Shown: in pieces, positions 46,600-59,058 of the stretch
Layout of the letters: the number at the start of each line of letters is the position of its first letter
Position numbering within the stretch: the stretch's first letter is position 1
Position numbers and translations under genes: made by a program
The notes under the pieces: generated by a model
What the model was told of the DNA's origin: nothing
Seen by the model: only the letters and a program-made list of their open reading frames with translations
The model's database searches: none
Source of the DNA: Guadua angustifolia
Lineage: Eukaryota; Streptophyta; Magnoliopsida; Poales; Poaceae
Reading direction: 5' to 3'
DNA: 64,000 nucleotides
Assembly (NCBI GenBank): GCA_036346375.1
Contig: JAYEVE010000690.1
Coordinates: 31,710-95,709 of the forward strand

Positions 46600-49500
46600 C
46601 TCTGGTATTCAAAGACTAGTCCAGATCACGCTTAGTGCACACAGCCTCAACATCGGTACATATCACGCATATATCCAACGAAATATGAAGTACTTTAATT
46701 GAATACTCAAACTAGTTGATCGACCTTATGATCGAGTTACAAAGGTATGCCTCGTAGGGCAAAGACTTATTAAAATAACCAAGTGCAGCGGAAATAAAAT
46801 AGACTCATGGCGCCAACCAATTTGCCACAGTAACCGACCGCTCACTCCCCTATTCTGCTATTCTCCAGAGCAGGGGTTGCTTCTTCTTCAACTGAGATTG
46901 TGTTGTTGCAAGGGTGAGTACTTTAAGCACTCAGCAAGTCGTGCACAGAATGCAATTCTAATATTCTACATGCATGGCTCAGTACAAAAGATGGGCTACA
47001 GCTCAATTGCAGTAAAGCATTCTTTATAAATACGGTAATAGATTGCAAAGCAGTAAAACAATAGTAATGGTAATAACTTTCACAAATATTTCACAAGTAA
47101 AACATTCCACACTTAAGTCAAGTTCATCAATACCATCCCAAGCATTTTTCCATAAACAAGTTATTTTCATGAAAGCTTAACCCTTGACTGTAATCACTGA
47201 GCAATGCTCAATACCGTGAGCACGGCTATTCGAATAGGTTGTACACTCTGCAGAGGTTATATACACTTTACCCACAGGATACAGTCAAATGCCACCAAGG
47301 CGAGTAACCGTAATAAAGCCTTTCCAAAGATCCGCTCTAAACCCAAGACGCTCGCTAAGGTTTCAACATCGAGGACTGGTTACCACACCCGAGCCCCCTC
47401 TTGCGCCATGTGAGTTCTTACCCGCTTCCTCCGCCCACACCACCACGACAAAGACCAAAGAATAGATTTCACAGCTTACTCAGCCTAGGTTCGTCCCATT
47501 CCGGAACTTGTGGTTGTATGAAAGACTCAGTTCAAAGGCTTGCAAAATTAAGTCCTTAGTTGACCAAGGCAAGACTAACCAAGTGTAATCTCAAATATCC
47601 AAAACCAACAAAAACCAAATACGACCGCCCAGTTGCCACTCTTGGCCCACCAGAAACAATCTTGCAACTTGCCTATGTCTAAATCATTTTCCCACCCCAG
47701 TTCTTTACCATTGCACCACGTGCCATCATCAACCCAATAACACATGTCTCATTTACAAAACACGTTCCATATCTCATTAAGTCAATATTAACTTTGATAT
47801 CCCGAAATCATGAAATACCTACGTGGCAGGGCTAAGCATATTATTTACGGACTACTCAACCCATATTGGCAAATTATTAATGTCCAACTATTACTCTACA
47901 ACCTAGGGTGACAAATGATTCATGGCCTACAATTATATATGTCAAGGTGGCATACAACAACTAGGCAATTAACTAATCCCAGAACTTATTCAAAACCAGT
48001 TCTATTAAATTAGCATGCAATAATTTAAATCAAAATAATTTACTATGATAGGTTCAACATGATCAAACACAACTTGCCTTCAAAAAGTATCTGGTTTCGT
48101 TCTTGAGCTTTCTCCGGTCAAAACTTCTCCTTCAAACCATCGCACCTCGACGCCTATGCGTAACGAAATAAATAGCAATAAATAAATAAAACAGAGAGCA
48201 ACTCAAGTCTAAAATTCAAATAAAATTCATAAACAGAAAGAGCTTGATTTTACAAATTTATAGAAATTGGAATCACTCAAATCGAGTTAAAACGCAAAAG
48301 TTATAGCCAATTGAAGTTTGAAAATAAATTAAAAAGAATAAATCGATTTTCCATATTTATTTTTATACAGAAATTCGGAAATATGACGCCATCATGGCCT
48401 CATCGACGCCAGACCAAAATGAATTCTCGCAAATTATTTTTGTAAATGAAAATCCAATAATGACGCCAAGACGACTCGATCAACCCATCGACAGTGGGAC
48501 CGACCGTGACGCCAAGATGACGCCATCGATGACGCCACGCCGACAAAGGCGATGCTTTAAGATTCGCGGCACCGATTCAATCGGCCCGTCTGCTTAAACG
48601 GACGGCCGAGATCACGTGGGTCGATCGAATCCTCGCGACACGTGGCACTATCCTATTTACCATGCATGACACGATCACGTACCGCTCAATTCAAAATGGA
48701 CTACGGATTACCCTCCCGAATTGACTCCGGGTTTGATGCGACGCGATGCGTGAGCTAATCCGCTACGCCGATTCCTAATCGGACGGCTTACGGTGAGACC
48801 TAAACGAGTGTACATAATTCAATCTAAGCCTTTAGATTCTAATCCAACCACGAGATTTAGAGACGGGTTTATCGTTACGGATGACGCGCGAATCCGAGCA
48901 CAAGATTCGATCTAACGCCCACATCTAATCTAGGTTAATTCTATGCAATGCGATCCGAGCCATTCGATTGAGATCCCACGGCCACAAATGAATCTAGATC
49001 TAGAGTCTAGGTTTAATCGGTCCTTAGATCTTGATCTAACTACCAGGTTATCTCGAATCTATGGCATGTGCAATGGCGACGGACTCACCCGCGTTGATCC
49101 GGATCGCGGGCAGAAGTTCGCCGCCCGGCGATGGAGCGGCGGCTCGAGGACGCCGGAGACGAAGACGACGACGTACGACGGCGCCCTGCGTTTCCTCCCA
49201 GGTGATGAAGTAGTGCTCCCGACGCGGCTTGACGGAATGAGCTCCAAGGGACCAACGGCAACGGCGGAGGATAACCAGCGGCGACGGGACGAGGCAAAAA
49301 CGACGGCGGAAGGCTTGGCTGGCTTCGACGAGGTCGTGCGGCGAGGCGGCGCGGCTCGAACGGCGAGAAAGGTACGGACGGGCGCGCGCTTAGGGCTTCA
49401 CGACACCGTGGCGGCGCTTTAAATAGGGACCTCGACGTCTGCGGAAACTCGCGGAAACCGAGGCTCACTTCGCCAAGCATGAGTCCCATGCGATATCGAG

Positions 49501-49925
49501 AGGCGACGGCAGACGATTTGTCCGCTCGATCCTTCTAGATCCAATCTGCAATGCACGGGCGACGTGGCTTGGTCATGAGCCCTTGATCCGGACGCACGGC
49601 GGCAAGTTAGGGTTTTCTAAAATGGCCGCATAGTTGTTCGCCCAACATCTGCTCATTCGGATTTTAATTCTTTTTCAATAAAAAATAATTTCCGAAAATC
49701 AAATAATTCATTTGGGGCATTAAAATATCAAAAAATTCTCAAAAATATTTTAGGACATTTGGGACTCGAATAAAATATTTACAACAAAACTTTATTTTAA
49801 CTTTTCTGTTATTTAGTTAATTAAGTGAATAGTTAAATCCAAATTAAATCCAAATAAATTCCATAAATTCCCAAAAATTCAAAATACCACAAAAATGCAA
49901 GAAAAGCAAAAATTGGGGTGTTACG
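46600..49925 (-). repeat. Solo or truncated Gypsy LTR, minus orientation
   Basis: Ends 'attggggtgttac', inverse of TGTAACACCCC. From left: 'gactagtccag' near 46,615 and 'cactctgcagaggttatatacactttacccac' near 47,245, shared in the same order with the Tekay-like LTRs; then an AT block; then a GC-rich block with 'gacgcca/gatgacgcc' words (48,380-49,480); then the AT-rich 'aattccataaattcccaaaaattc' tail. No internal region flanks it. Left limit approximate; no target duplication established. The fragment at 7,946-9,452 belongs to the same or a sister family. Confidence 0.68.
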
Positions 49926-51612
49926 CTATCCCACGATCCTCCCCACCACCTTTTGTCGTTGTTGCAGCTTGAGCCATCGCCACCGCCGTTGTGTCGCTGC
50001 ATATGCATTATTTTGCTATCGTGCATTAAGTACTCACTATTTAGTAATTTAGTATATTACTATGTTTCGCTATATTTTGTTTGGTCACGAATGTCGCCAA
50101 GTCGGTGCTCTAGGCGCCCAGCGCCCAGAGGCACCTCACCTCGCTGGAGTGCCATGATAACTATGCTTGCAATGCCTCTATCAAAGTTCACTTTCTGAAA
50201 GGAACACTGTATGCCAAGGTGCTAGCACTAATGCACATGGCAAGGCCCGAGTGGTGACAAGTAGGATTTCATGAGCGGTGGTACAACAATTAACTTACCC
50301 TAATCATCATGTACTCCTTTTATATAGTCCCTTGATGGAACCCTAAGTTAGGGGTCTAAACAAAGTACAAAGCCCACTAAACCCACTTGGCTCATTACTG
50401 ACGGATCCAATCTAAACCAATTTATTCCAACTCTTTAAGTGTATGACCCTATAGGTTCATGCATATTCGGCTATAGCTCGAAAACTCCTTTTGGCCTATA
50501 AATTGTTAGCGGCCCCTAACAGGGCATAGCGACTCCCAAATATACACAAAAATCATATCAAACTAACCTATATAGTGCTCATGTACTGATCTCCTTGCCT
50601 CATAACACTAGATCAAACTCAAGGCAAGAAACGTGTCATCCTATAATAGCTTGATCCTTCACTCGCTCTATAGTAGATTATTTAGTTGCAATTGTCTCCT
50701 TAATCATATTTGGCATGGCCATGCACTTCCTTAATCTAACTATATTAAGGGGCCTAGAGATATCTATCCTGTTATATAGGTGGGTCAAATTCTATCTTGA
50801 TTACTCACATTCCTCCATATGTTACATAATAAACCCGAAAGCTACCTTTATGACTACCTAGTTACGGAGTGGTGTTTGGCAACCCCTAAGTATAACATTA
50901 CACATGTAAGAAACCATGACGATCTCAAGTATAAGGATCTCGTATACACTATGTATGATACCAACTAATGGCACTTAAGAATATAACAATTTTCACAAGT
51001 GTCTCATGGTGGGTCACTCCAACACCATGTTCTCCAACACATGTTCAAGATTATTGATTTGATATCCCTATATCCATGATCCATAAAATATAATTATCAA
51101 TCAATACATGTATAGGCCTATCAATCACGATTGTCCCACTTGATGTTATAAGGTCGTGGATAATTCGAATAATATCAAAACATGAATAAGGAGTTTCACT
51201 TAATAAGTCACATACTTATTGATCGATACTAGTGATATTTATTGAAGGGACAAAATAATCGATTATTCCATAAATATATATGTGATATAATCATCTCTAT
51301 GCTTGCCTCAAGAGCACATCACTAACAGCGATGAGAATGTAGGTAGCACGCCTAAAGGGTGACAAGAGCGGCATGCTACAAGAAAACCATGTGCATCTTC
51401 AAGCCACCTGCACCTAGGATTCAAAGATGAAACCCATTTATCGATGTTTTGTTTTGTCATTTTATTCCCTTTCAATCACGGTATTCGTATACTTTATCAT
51501 TTGTCACATGCTTCTCACTGCCAAAATTTTATCATGATAGTTTAGCATGGATTACATGGATGTAGGTTCCGTAAAAGGAAAAAAAGTTATTGTTTACATT
51601 GCGCCCAACAAG
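49926..51612. other. Non-coding, repeat-like, no gene recognised
   Basis: AT-rich sequence without long frames. Features such as 'ccctaagttaggggtctaaac' (50,341-50,361) and 'gaccctataggttcatgcatattcggc' suggest a long LTR or untranslated retroelement sequence, but I found no paired copy or ends in the window. Confidence 0.4.
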
Positions 51613-51615
51613 TTA

Positions 51616-51980
51616 GACCCTGTTTGGAAGTAATGTATTTTCATAGTTTCTAGGTAATACCATGGTTTTTAAGAATACCTTTGTATTTTATACCATGAGG
51701 TGTTTGGTTACCATGCCAAAAGCTATGTATTAAAAACCATGGTATTTTTGGAGTATTTGAAACTCCACTCCAACCCAAAGTTTTCATGGTTTTGGTTACT
51801 TCTTGTCTATTTCCACTCAAATACCATGGTTTGTGATGTTACATCCAAACAGTTGGTAGTTCTAAGAAATACCATGGTTTTAAAGGAGTTTGGTAAAACC
51901 ATAGTATTCATGACAAAACAATTGCAAATCATAGTATACCAAAACCATAGTTTTGAAATACATTGCTTCCAAACAGGGCC
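51616..51980. mobile_element. Tourist-like (PIF/Harbinger) MITE, 365 bp
   Basis: Terminal inverted repeats GACCCTGTTTGGAAGTAATG and, inversely, GGCCCTGTTTGGAAGCAATG, with TTA target duplications (51,613-51,615 and 51,981-51,983). Inner part is rich in 'accatggttttt/aaaaccatggt' words and could fold back. No transposase. The 3 bp TTA duplication and G-G-S-C-C-C-T ends define the Tourist type. Confidence 0.93.
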
Positions 51981-52514
51981 TTAGGTTGCACTTATTGTAC
52001 CTATGGGTGGATTGCAACTAATATGTTACCCTAGATGAAAAGGCAGCATTGCTATGTGACAAACATTGTAGTGAAGGTTACTAGGATGAGGAAGGGGACC
52101 TTGCCGTCGCACTCGCTGTCGTCGAGATCGCCGCAGTCGACTTCTCTAGGGTTCCTCTTGAGATGAAGACGCGATCAGTGGGCTCAAGCGCCGCCAGGAG
52201 TGAATCGAAAGAAAACGCTTGCCTACCCGGTATGGGGAATTTTTCCCAGCGTTTTGGCCCAAACCGGTGGTAAAATAATTGGGCTACCGATCCATCCAAG
52301 CACTTTTTTTGGGTCCAACATGGAAAAATATTTGGGCCGGTAATTTACACTGATTTTAGGCTAAAAACTGAGCTCCCAAGGTGCCCTCATCAGATAAAAA
52401 CCACAAGAGAAAATACAAACCGTCATGCATATTGCAATATGTTGTTGGCAAACACGAGTAATCAATTAGGGGGAAATATCTAATGCAAATGGCTATTTAG
52501 TGCTAAAATGCTAA
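51981..52514. other. No gene recognised
   Basis: A short GC-rich patch (52,080-52,200) gives a 72-codon minus-strand frame without recognisable motif. The rest is AT-rich. I see nothing further. Confidence 0.35.
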
Positions 52515-52690
52515 CATCTATTGTGGGACATTCGATCTATCATGTGTGGCTTCGATTGAGAGTGATGGAAGCCTCTCATGGAATGAGGAGAGAAATAAAG
52601 GGGGTTTTCGCAAAACTGTTTAAGTGACAAGAGATTCTACCACTCTTAATCTGAGCCACACATGATAGATCGGATAGCCCACGATGGAAT
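52515..52690. repeat. Small fold-back repeat, MITE-like
   Basis: Arms 52,521-52,566 and 52,641-52,688 are imperfect inverted repeats sharing 'cgatctatcatgtgtggct' and 'tgtggg', with a 75 bp loop. Could be a small Mutator- or hAT-type MITE. Target duplication not identified. Confidence 0.65.
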
Positions 52691-53539
52691 CAGATTTTTA
52701 TAAAACTTTACAAGCTTATCATGCTCTGAGATTTTAATAGTATCATAAACAATGCCCAAAGATCATGTACTAAAATTTCCAGAAAAATTAGACTTCATTT
52801 ATTGCCCCTAAAAAATAAAAAATAAAAGAGCATATACATAAGCAGTAGCACTATTAGAATTTTACAAAAATCCACATGTCTAATCATCATTTGGAAATTT
52901 TATAGCATCAGTAGCATTGCCTCAAGACCACACACAAAATTTTTCAAAAATTTATAACACAATTTGACAACTTAATTAAATCAGAAATTGGTGTCTGCTT
53001 TGCCCTGCTTTTTTTCTATTATGTATATTCATATTTGCTAACAAAAAACGTCTCCCAAATTTGGTTCTTCAAAAATTTTATCCCAAATGTCAAAAAGCTA
53101 TTAATACTAATTTTAAGAAATTTTTAGATAAATTTTTCTAAATTTTTGAATTCAAATTTAAATTAGAATGGCTTACCAATAGGTTCCAAATATCGAACTT
53201 GCTCGATACGGTCAAAAATCATGATTTTCGTCGATTTTTGGAACCTGGTACACAGGCATACTATTTTAACTAGGCTGTCAGCAATATCGCATTATAGACG
53301 AAAGCATAATATTGTTTAGTTGTACAAACAACGCAACCATGCAGAAGTTTATTATCTTTGAAAAATAATGCACCAACACAATATGGGTATAGTAATAGAC
53401 AACTAAAAAAACATGACATGGATACAATCAAAATAATCCAGTGTCACTACGAATGATAAGAAATTCCACGCACTTCTGTACAAAGCAAACAAGAAAGGAC
53501 AGGTTAAGAAGAAGCTACAATACAAACAACATGTACCTC
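52691..53539. other. AT-rich spacer, nothing recognised
   Basis: Runs of 'aaaattt' words, no long frame and no repeat with a partner in the window. Confidence 0.35.
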
Positions 53540-53940
53540 AAGGCAACCTCAAGCACCATCATTGTGGTCCTGATCAGCAGGCATCCATGCCCTCAGCAGT
53601 CCCACGGGCTCAGGAATTTTCAAGCTAATGTCTGGGATGTGCCACCTAAGCTCCCTCTATGGCCGATTCAGCACCGTCTTGGGCGAAACATTTAGCAGAG
53701 TCCGGTCCACAGGAGGCTTGACTCAGTGACAGCAACATCCCACCATGACGCTTCATAAGGTTCACCCTCAAAGGCAAGGGCGAGTGCTTGAGCAGGAAGC
53801 TGTAATTCATGGTGCGGATGGGTTCCTGATTTGCTGGTGTCCTCACATGGAACATTGCATTCTCAAGGTAACTCAATATTGCACTCTGCAATACAACCCT
53901 CTACATCCCAGATGTGCCATCAAGACGGAAGTGTTGTAAA
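53540..53940 (-). pseudogene. Partial TML copy, mu-homology domain piece
   Basis: Minus-strand text 'LQSAILSYLENAMFHVRTPANQEPIRTMNYSFLLKHSPLPLRVNLMKRHGGMLLS' parallels TML text at 57,520-57,350 ('LQSTVLSNLNNGLFHVRTPSKDEPIPIMKYSFLPKHSPLPLRMRLVKRHSGTLLS'). After a gap it continues 'VLNRP*RELRWHIPDI' and 'RAWMPADQD'. At least two stops, a deletion of the stretch after 'LLS', and no C-terminal end. Divergence is much greater than sequencing noise, so this is a decayed duplicate. It lies 3 kb downstream of the real gene in the same orientation. Confidence 0.87.
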
Positions 53941-55564
53941 TATCGCGGTATTAGCAATTTTATCATAACAATAATTCCAAGCAAATTAAATAACCATGAA
54001 TAAGCATTGTCAAGTGAGCAAAAGCTAAAATACTGAAGCAAGATATTTAACAATATCAAAGCATGAAAGCTCATTATCAAGTATTTAAGCATTTGGATAA
54101 CAGTGATCAGTATAGGGAACATACAACAAGCAAAATGCTCAAGTTGTTTTAGATTGTTCTCAGATTTTGGGTTGCCTTAAAAGACTCTCCTCACCACTAC
54201 GGACAAGATCACAAATTTATTTGTGACAACCTTACCTCACAGTAGAATAAAATTCAGTTTTACTTGACAGATTTACAATCCTAAACAATTAATTATCTCC
54301 AAGAATAATGCAAATGACAGTGGAATCAGTCTACTGGAAACTTACTGAAGATATCACAGAAGCTAATATAGCTATAACAGAAGCTGGCCGACAACAACAA
54401 ATGGCAGGAACAGCAAGTAATAGACGATAAATGGTAAGCTACTGATTACAGCATGAGCATATATGAGATGAACCAATTGTACTAATCAAGCATATGAACA
54501 GAACTGAAAGTTAGAAAATTGTTGTCACAAAGAGTCTCACTATAGCCTACTCATCATCGAACAATTGTTTTCCACATGCAAGGTCCCCAAGCCACTAAAT
54601 GACTGGCCCCTTTGCAATATCCTGAAAGTAAAGTAATCACAAAAGTTAGTGAAAACTCACAAAGCACCAACAGACTGTTAGTGTGACAGGCTAGGCACGT
54701 CGTTGACGCTGTCCCAAAAAGCAATATGCCGCTGCAACGCCAAGAGAATAGTCGCATTTATGATTCCAGAGATACAAAGCCTCTGTCCCCAAAGTGAGGC
54801 ACTTCACCAGAGAACCTGAGATGCAGCAAACACCGCACAAAGCCACAGAACAATCCCTTGGCCAAAAGGGAATGATATGTCAAATACTGCCCAGTCGGTC
54901 ATAAGAACCAGCACCAGTACACAAAGAAGCCGAGCCACACCACTCACACAACCGGATCAGGCAGTAAGCCAGCAACAAATGCTAACCAAGAAGTCGAGAA
55001 CTGGTAATGTTCCTTCAATCGACCTCAAAGTGATTTCTTGGCCAAGAATTAGAACCGAGCCACAACTAGGGTTTCAAGGCTACACTGCGCGATATCCACT
55101 AATTGTGTCTAGCCTAGATCAGTGCCAAAGATCACACAAGGTCGATAGAAAGAACAAGTACCGGCCAAATCTCCAAGCAGATTGTGAGGATTAGGAATAG
55201 CTAGACGGGATTAGAATGATGTTCACCGTTATGATCCGAGAAAGAACCAGCCAACTAGCTAAATAGGAACTCGGGAGGAGGAGAGGTGACCAATGGTCGC
55301 CGAACCAGCTGCCGAACCAGCCGTGCGCAGCTGCCGCAAACGAGGTGTCGACGATGCAGGTGACGCCGCCAGAGCCTCACAGATCCATCCGATCCCCACT
55401 TGCCGTTTTTTTCTCAGCCAGCAGCAACGAAGGCAATGCCTTCTGTTTTTATGGTGTCGCTGGATGGGTTGGCCTGGCCACATGGGCTAGGCCGCCCAGA
55501 CAGCCCCCCTTTTTTTTTTTTTTGAAATTTGGGGTAAAACCCAAATACACCAACAAGGAGAGCT
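53941..55564 (-). other. Insert between two TML-copy pieces; promoter-like
   Basis: Separates two TML-derived pieces that should be about 25 bp apart. At 55,509-55,523 there is a T run (poly-A on minus) following 'ccccc'. 55,260-55,500 is GC-rich with 'aggcctagcccatgtgg'-like TGGGC elements. A sequence with the feel of a 5' untranslated exon ends near 54,860, and possible splice acceptors such as 'tactttcag' occur near 54,620 on the minus strand. No protein recognised. It could be a captured gene 5' end or a retroelement. Confidence 0.4.
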
Positions 55565-55660
55565 GTCTCACCACCTCCTTTGGTGGCAATGTTTGCAGAT
55601 AAAACCATAAAATCCATTGCCACCAAAAGGGAACAAGAACAACTCAATGATTTATTTCCA
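55565..55660 (-). pseudogene. Partial TML copy, second piece
   Basis: 'cctcctttggtggcaatgt' at 55,574-55,592 matches TML at 57,594-57,612. Weaker similarity continues to about 55,660, covering the coding stretch that precedes the piece at 53,540-53,940. Frame lost. Confidence 0.6.
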
Positions 55661-56990
55661 GCGAGTGAAAAGAATATGTCAAATACAGTGGTTCAAGGAG
55701 GAAATACATATCATTTTATTTCTTAACAATTGAAATTAAACTGCACGCCAACAGATGAAAAAAAATCAATTGTTGTTCCAAAATTTATGCAAGGTGCAGT
55801 TTTCCCAAAGACCAACATGGGACACCTAATGCACTAAACAACCATTATAATAACTTTGAGCTGAAAAAAGTACATGAAAATAAAGGCAATGAACAAGTGA
55901 TAACAGAATTTGATTTATCAATTATCTAAGAACAGTTCAATGTAGTTTCTTTTGCTGCAATGCAGATGTACACATTAATCTGTCCATGGGGCTAGTATTT
56001 ATCTAGTGCGCCAGTAGAAACAAGCCCCAACAAATAACTAATCAAAATCATCGCATCTACAGGTACTATATTATATTAATCACTATCAAACCATCCAACA
56101 AAAAAACGGAAAAAGGGATCATGGCGAATCATTCCTATCGCACATAGCCCTTTAAAGAATGGATATGAGCCACAGATGCATATAATATGATGGGAAGGTA
56201 AATTTATGAAATGTGTGTCAACAAAATAATGAAATTGTAAGCATTGCAAGACTGGACAAATTGTCTCTTAGTTACTTACAAACTAACATGTAGGTCTTAT
56301 CCACAATTGACATAAGAATAAGTACAATAAGCAATATTGGCCCTATGATATCCACAGCTAAGACAAGGACTTATATAAGCTTTGCAGATTAATGAATCAG
56401 CAGGTATAAGTTGTGACTGAAGTTGAAACTTTGAGTCTTAGTTGCATTTTGATAAACAGGTACTTCTGTGCTCTGTAGTGCCATTAGGCTTTTTAACTAA
56501 ATAACTATGAATTATGTTGCAAAGTTGCAAACAACATAAGCAAGTGATGCATCTTTGCTGTGTTATAATAAAACAAACAAACATGGTCTACTTTACGCTA
56601 TATACACTAAAAACAGATACTACAGACCAATGCAACAATTTTAGAGCAATGATACTAATCAACTAGTTGCATGAATGACTGGATATATTCTCATAGAAAA
56701 TAAATCCAATGGCATGTTGCTACAACTAAAAACATCTAAACATTTCAATAATGCATGACCAAAAGTGAGCAGAAATAGTATATTGTTTCATTGTATACAT
56801 AATGAAATTTTCAAAAAGTTGAGTACCGTTGATAAATAATCAGTCACCAAATCCAGATAATAATAGATAACTCAAAAGCATGATATAGATTCCAGTCTCA
56901 GAAAAACAAACAAGTATCAGTACATACAATAGGAATTTCACACCCTGTCAGAGAAGCAAACAGACAAAAAATGGTAATGTAAGGTACCAA
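55661..56990. other. TML downstream region, no other gene
   Basis: AT-rich, no recognisable coding sequence. The part next to 56,990 is the presumed TML 3' untranslated region. A possible splice acceptor 'ctctgacag' (minus strand, near 56,950) leaves open a further 3' exon. Confidence 0.4.
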
Positions 56991-58899
56991 TCAGATGCAC
57001 AGATAACTCCCACTGGAAAAGCTGTGGCCAACCTCATTAAACTGGGCAATGCTGTCCGTGGCTGGGCAGAGTTTGATACCAGACAATGTGAATGGCCCTT
57101 GGTAAGCAAACTTCACCATCCCAACAACCTCTAGCTCAACATCCCTGGAGTCCCGGTCTACAGGCATCCGCGCCCTCAGCTGTCCAGCAGGACCTTTCAA
57201 GGGAATGTATGGGATGTGCCACCTAAGCCCCTCTCTGCCCGGTTCAGCACAGCCTTGGGTGATACATTAAGCAGGGTTGATTCACAGGAAGCTTCACAAC
57301 AAAAGTAATGTTGTTTCAGCGGTTGCGGTAACATTGGGTCTGACACGTACTGTATCATCACCGAGAGCAATGTCCCGCTATGGCGCTTTACAAGGCGCAT
57401 CCTCAAAGGGAGAGGAGAGTGCTTGGGCAGGAAGCTGTACTTCATGATGGGGATGGGCTCATCCTTTGATGGTGTCCTGACATGGAACAGCCCATTGTTG
57501 AGGTTGCTCAACACAGTACTCTGCAGAGCAGCCTCTTCATTCCAGATGTGCTCCTCAAGCCGGAATGAGAACTCCGCCTCCTTCCCCGCAGCCTTCTTTG
57601 GTGGCAATGTCCGCAAAAATATTGTACCCTTCAAACCAACCCGCACAAGAATAGACTCCTTGAATTCGCACTGATCTCCTCCACAATATACAATTCGGGG
57701 CAGTCATCTCTGTGCTCTTGGTGACCAAGTTCTCCAGTGGTGAACCAGCAGCTGCATTTGGTGCCTGCCCACTACTCATGGCTAGCACCTCAATACCAGT
57801 GATGCTCTTATCTTTATGATCCTTCTTCGCAGGTAACAAACTCTGAAGCATCCAGCCCACCCCCAAATGGCGATTGAACCCTTCAAAAGCGCCAGCCAGT
57901 GAAGCCTCCTCATTGCTGAACTCAATTCCACCATAGTCACCTTCAAACCCTTCAACCCCAATAAATGTCGGCTTAGTCGCCTCAGCTGGCGGCAAAGTTG
58001 TGACCTCCAACCCAGCAAGTGCAGCCGCAGGATCAGCAACCACAAGGGCAGTCTCTTTATTCTTCTTGAACCCACCCACCAATGCCTCCTCTGGCTTGTT
58101 AACCAGTTCGCTGGCTGCAAAGGGTCCTTCTGTGGGTGCTGTCTCCTCTGGTGGCGCCTCGTCCCCAGTAGTCACAGCAGCTGCAGGTGCGATGTTTGAT
58201 GCAGAGAACTCGTCACCGGCAGCCAAGGTCTCCTGGGGTAGCTCGAATGAGGCACCAGAAAAGGCATCACGGGCAGCATGGCGGTCGTGGGCGAGGTGCT
58301 CAACGGCGGGCCAGGGGTCAGCCCCACGAGCGCGGGCCTCAGCTTCAGGGGAGGAGTTGACCATGCGAGCGAGGTTGTCGCCATGGATGGTGGCGAGGAT
58401 CTGGGAGAGGCGGACGGAGCCAACGCCGTGAAGGACGAGGTCGAGGGCGAGGTAGACCTCGGGGTACTTGCGGTGCACCTTCTCGGGGGTGACATCGATG
58501 CCGCGGCAGGCGGCGACGACAACGGAGACGGCCTGGTTGACGGCGTCGGCGACGGCGAAGGCGTGGACGGCAGGGGATGCGTGGTCGGAGGAGGTGGTGA
58601 CGCCGAGCACGTAGATGGAGTTAACGAGGCGGTACACGACGCGATATTGCGACTCCACGCCCACCACGAGCTGCCCTGATCCGGCCGCGAGGGGTCGTCG
58701 CCGATGGCGTCGAGCGAGGTTGGCGAGGGGAGGAGGAGGAGGAGGCTGACGGCTGCTGCTTGCCGCTGGCGAGGTGGAGCTGCGCGAGGCGGAAGGCGGA
58801 GACGGCGGCGAGGGCGCGGGAGACGGGGAACCAGGAGCGCGTCTGTAGGAGGATGTCGGGCCGTTCACCTGGCTGCAGGGAGATCGCGAGGCACGCCAT
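56991..58899 (-). CDS. TML: TML, muniscin-like subunit of the TPLATE complex
   Basis: Adaptor subunit of the plant TPLATE/TSET complex that drives clathrin-mediated endocytosis at the plasma membrane. Starts ATG 58,899, 'MACLAISLQPGERPDILLQTRSWFP'. The N-terminal longin-like part has 'GQLVVGVESQYRVVYRLVNSIYVLGVTT' and 'VNQAVSVVVAACRGIDVTPEKVHRKYPEVYLALDLVL'. An Ala/Glu-rich linker with 'ASFELPQETLAAGDEF' follows. The C-terminal mu-homology domain runs from about residue 370 ('VGLKGTIFLRTLPPKKAAGKEAEFSFRLEEHIW') to the end ('LSGIKLCPATDSIAQFNEVGHSFSSGSYLCI', TGA 56,993-56,991). About 636 codons in one exon, close to known TML length. The reading frame changes about seven times by single bases (near 58,730-58,680, 57,698, 57,665, 57,310, 57,277, 57,224); elsewhere the protein text is intact. 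GC falls from 5' to 3', as in grass genes. Confidence 0.92.
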
Positions 58900-59058
58900 C
58901 GAGGCGCGCGCCGGCGAGGCGGATCTGGGGCCAGGCCGCTAGGGCTAGGGTTCGGATCTGGGAGAACGGTAAGCTGAGCTGGTTTTGTGAGATCTACGAG
59001 TGGGTATGAACTGTGGAAAGTAGAAAGGAACGGTCCACGAGAGGAGTGGTGGACTGGA
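58900..59058 (-). promoter_or_regulatory. TML 5' flank, 159 bp to the LTR
   Basis: All host sequence left upstream of TML before a Copia LTR begins. Includes 'ctagggctagggttc' (58,940-58,954; minus strand GAACCCTAGCCCTAG), a telo-box-like leader element common in plant housekeeping genes. No TATA box seen. Confidence 0.5.

Noticed and set aside
49085..49489. Minus-strand frame of 134 codons
   Set aside because: Sits in the GC-rich part of an LTR; Ser/Arg/Pro-rich, no motif.
58278..58679. Plus-strand frame of 133 codons, Gly/Asp/Val-rich
   Set aside because: Antisense shadow of the TML N-terminal coding region.
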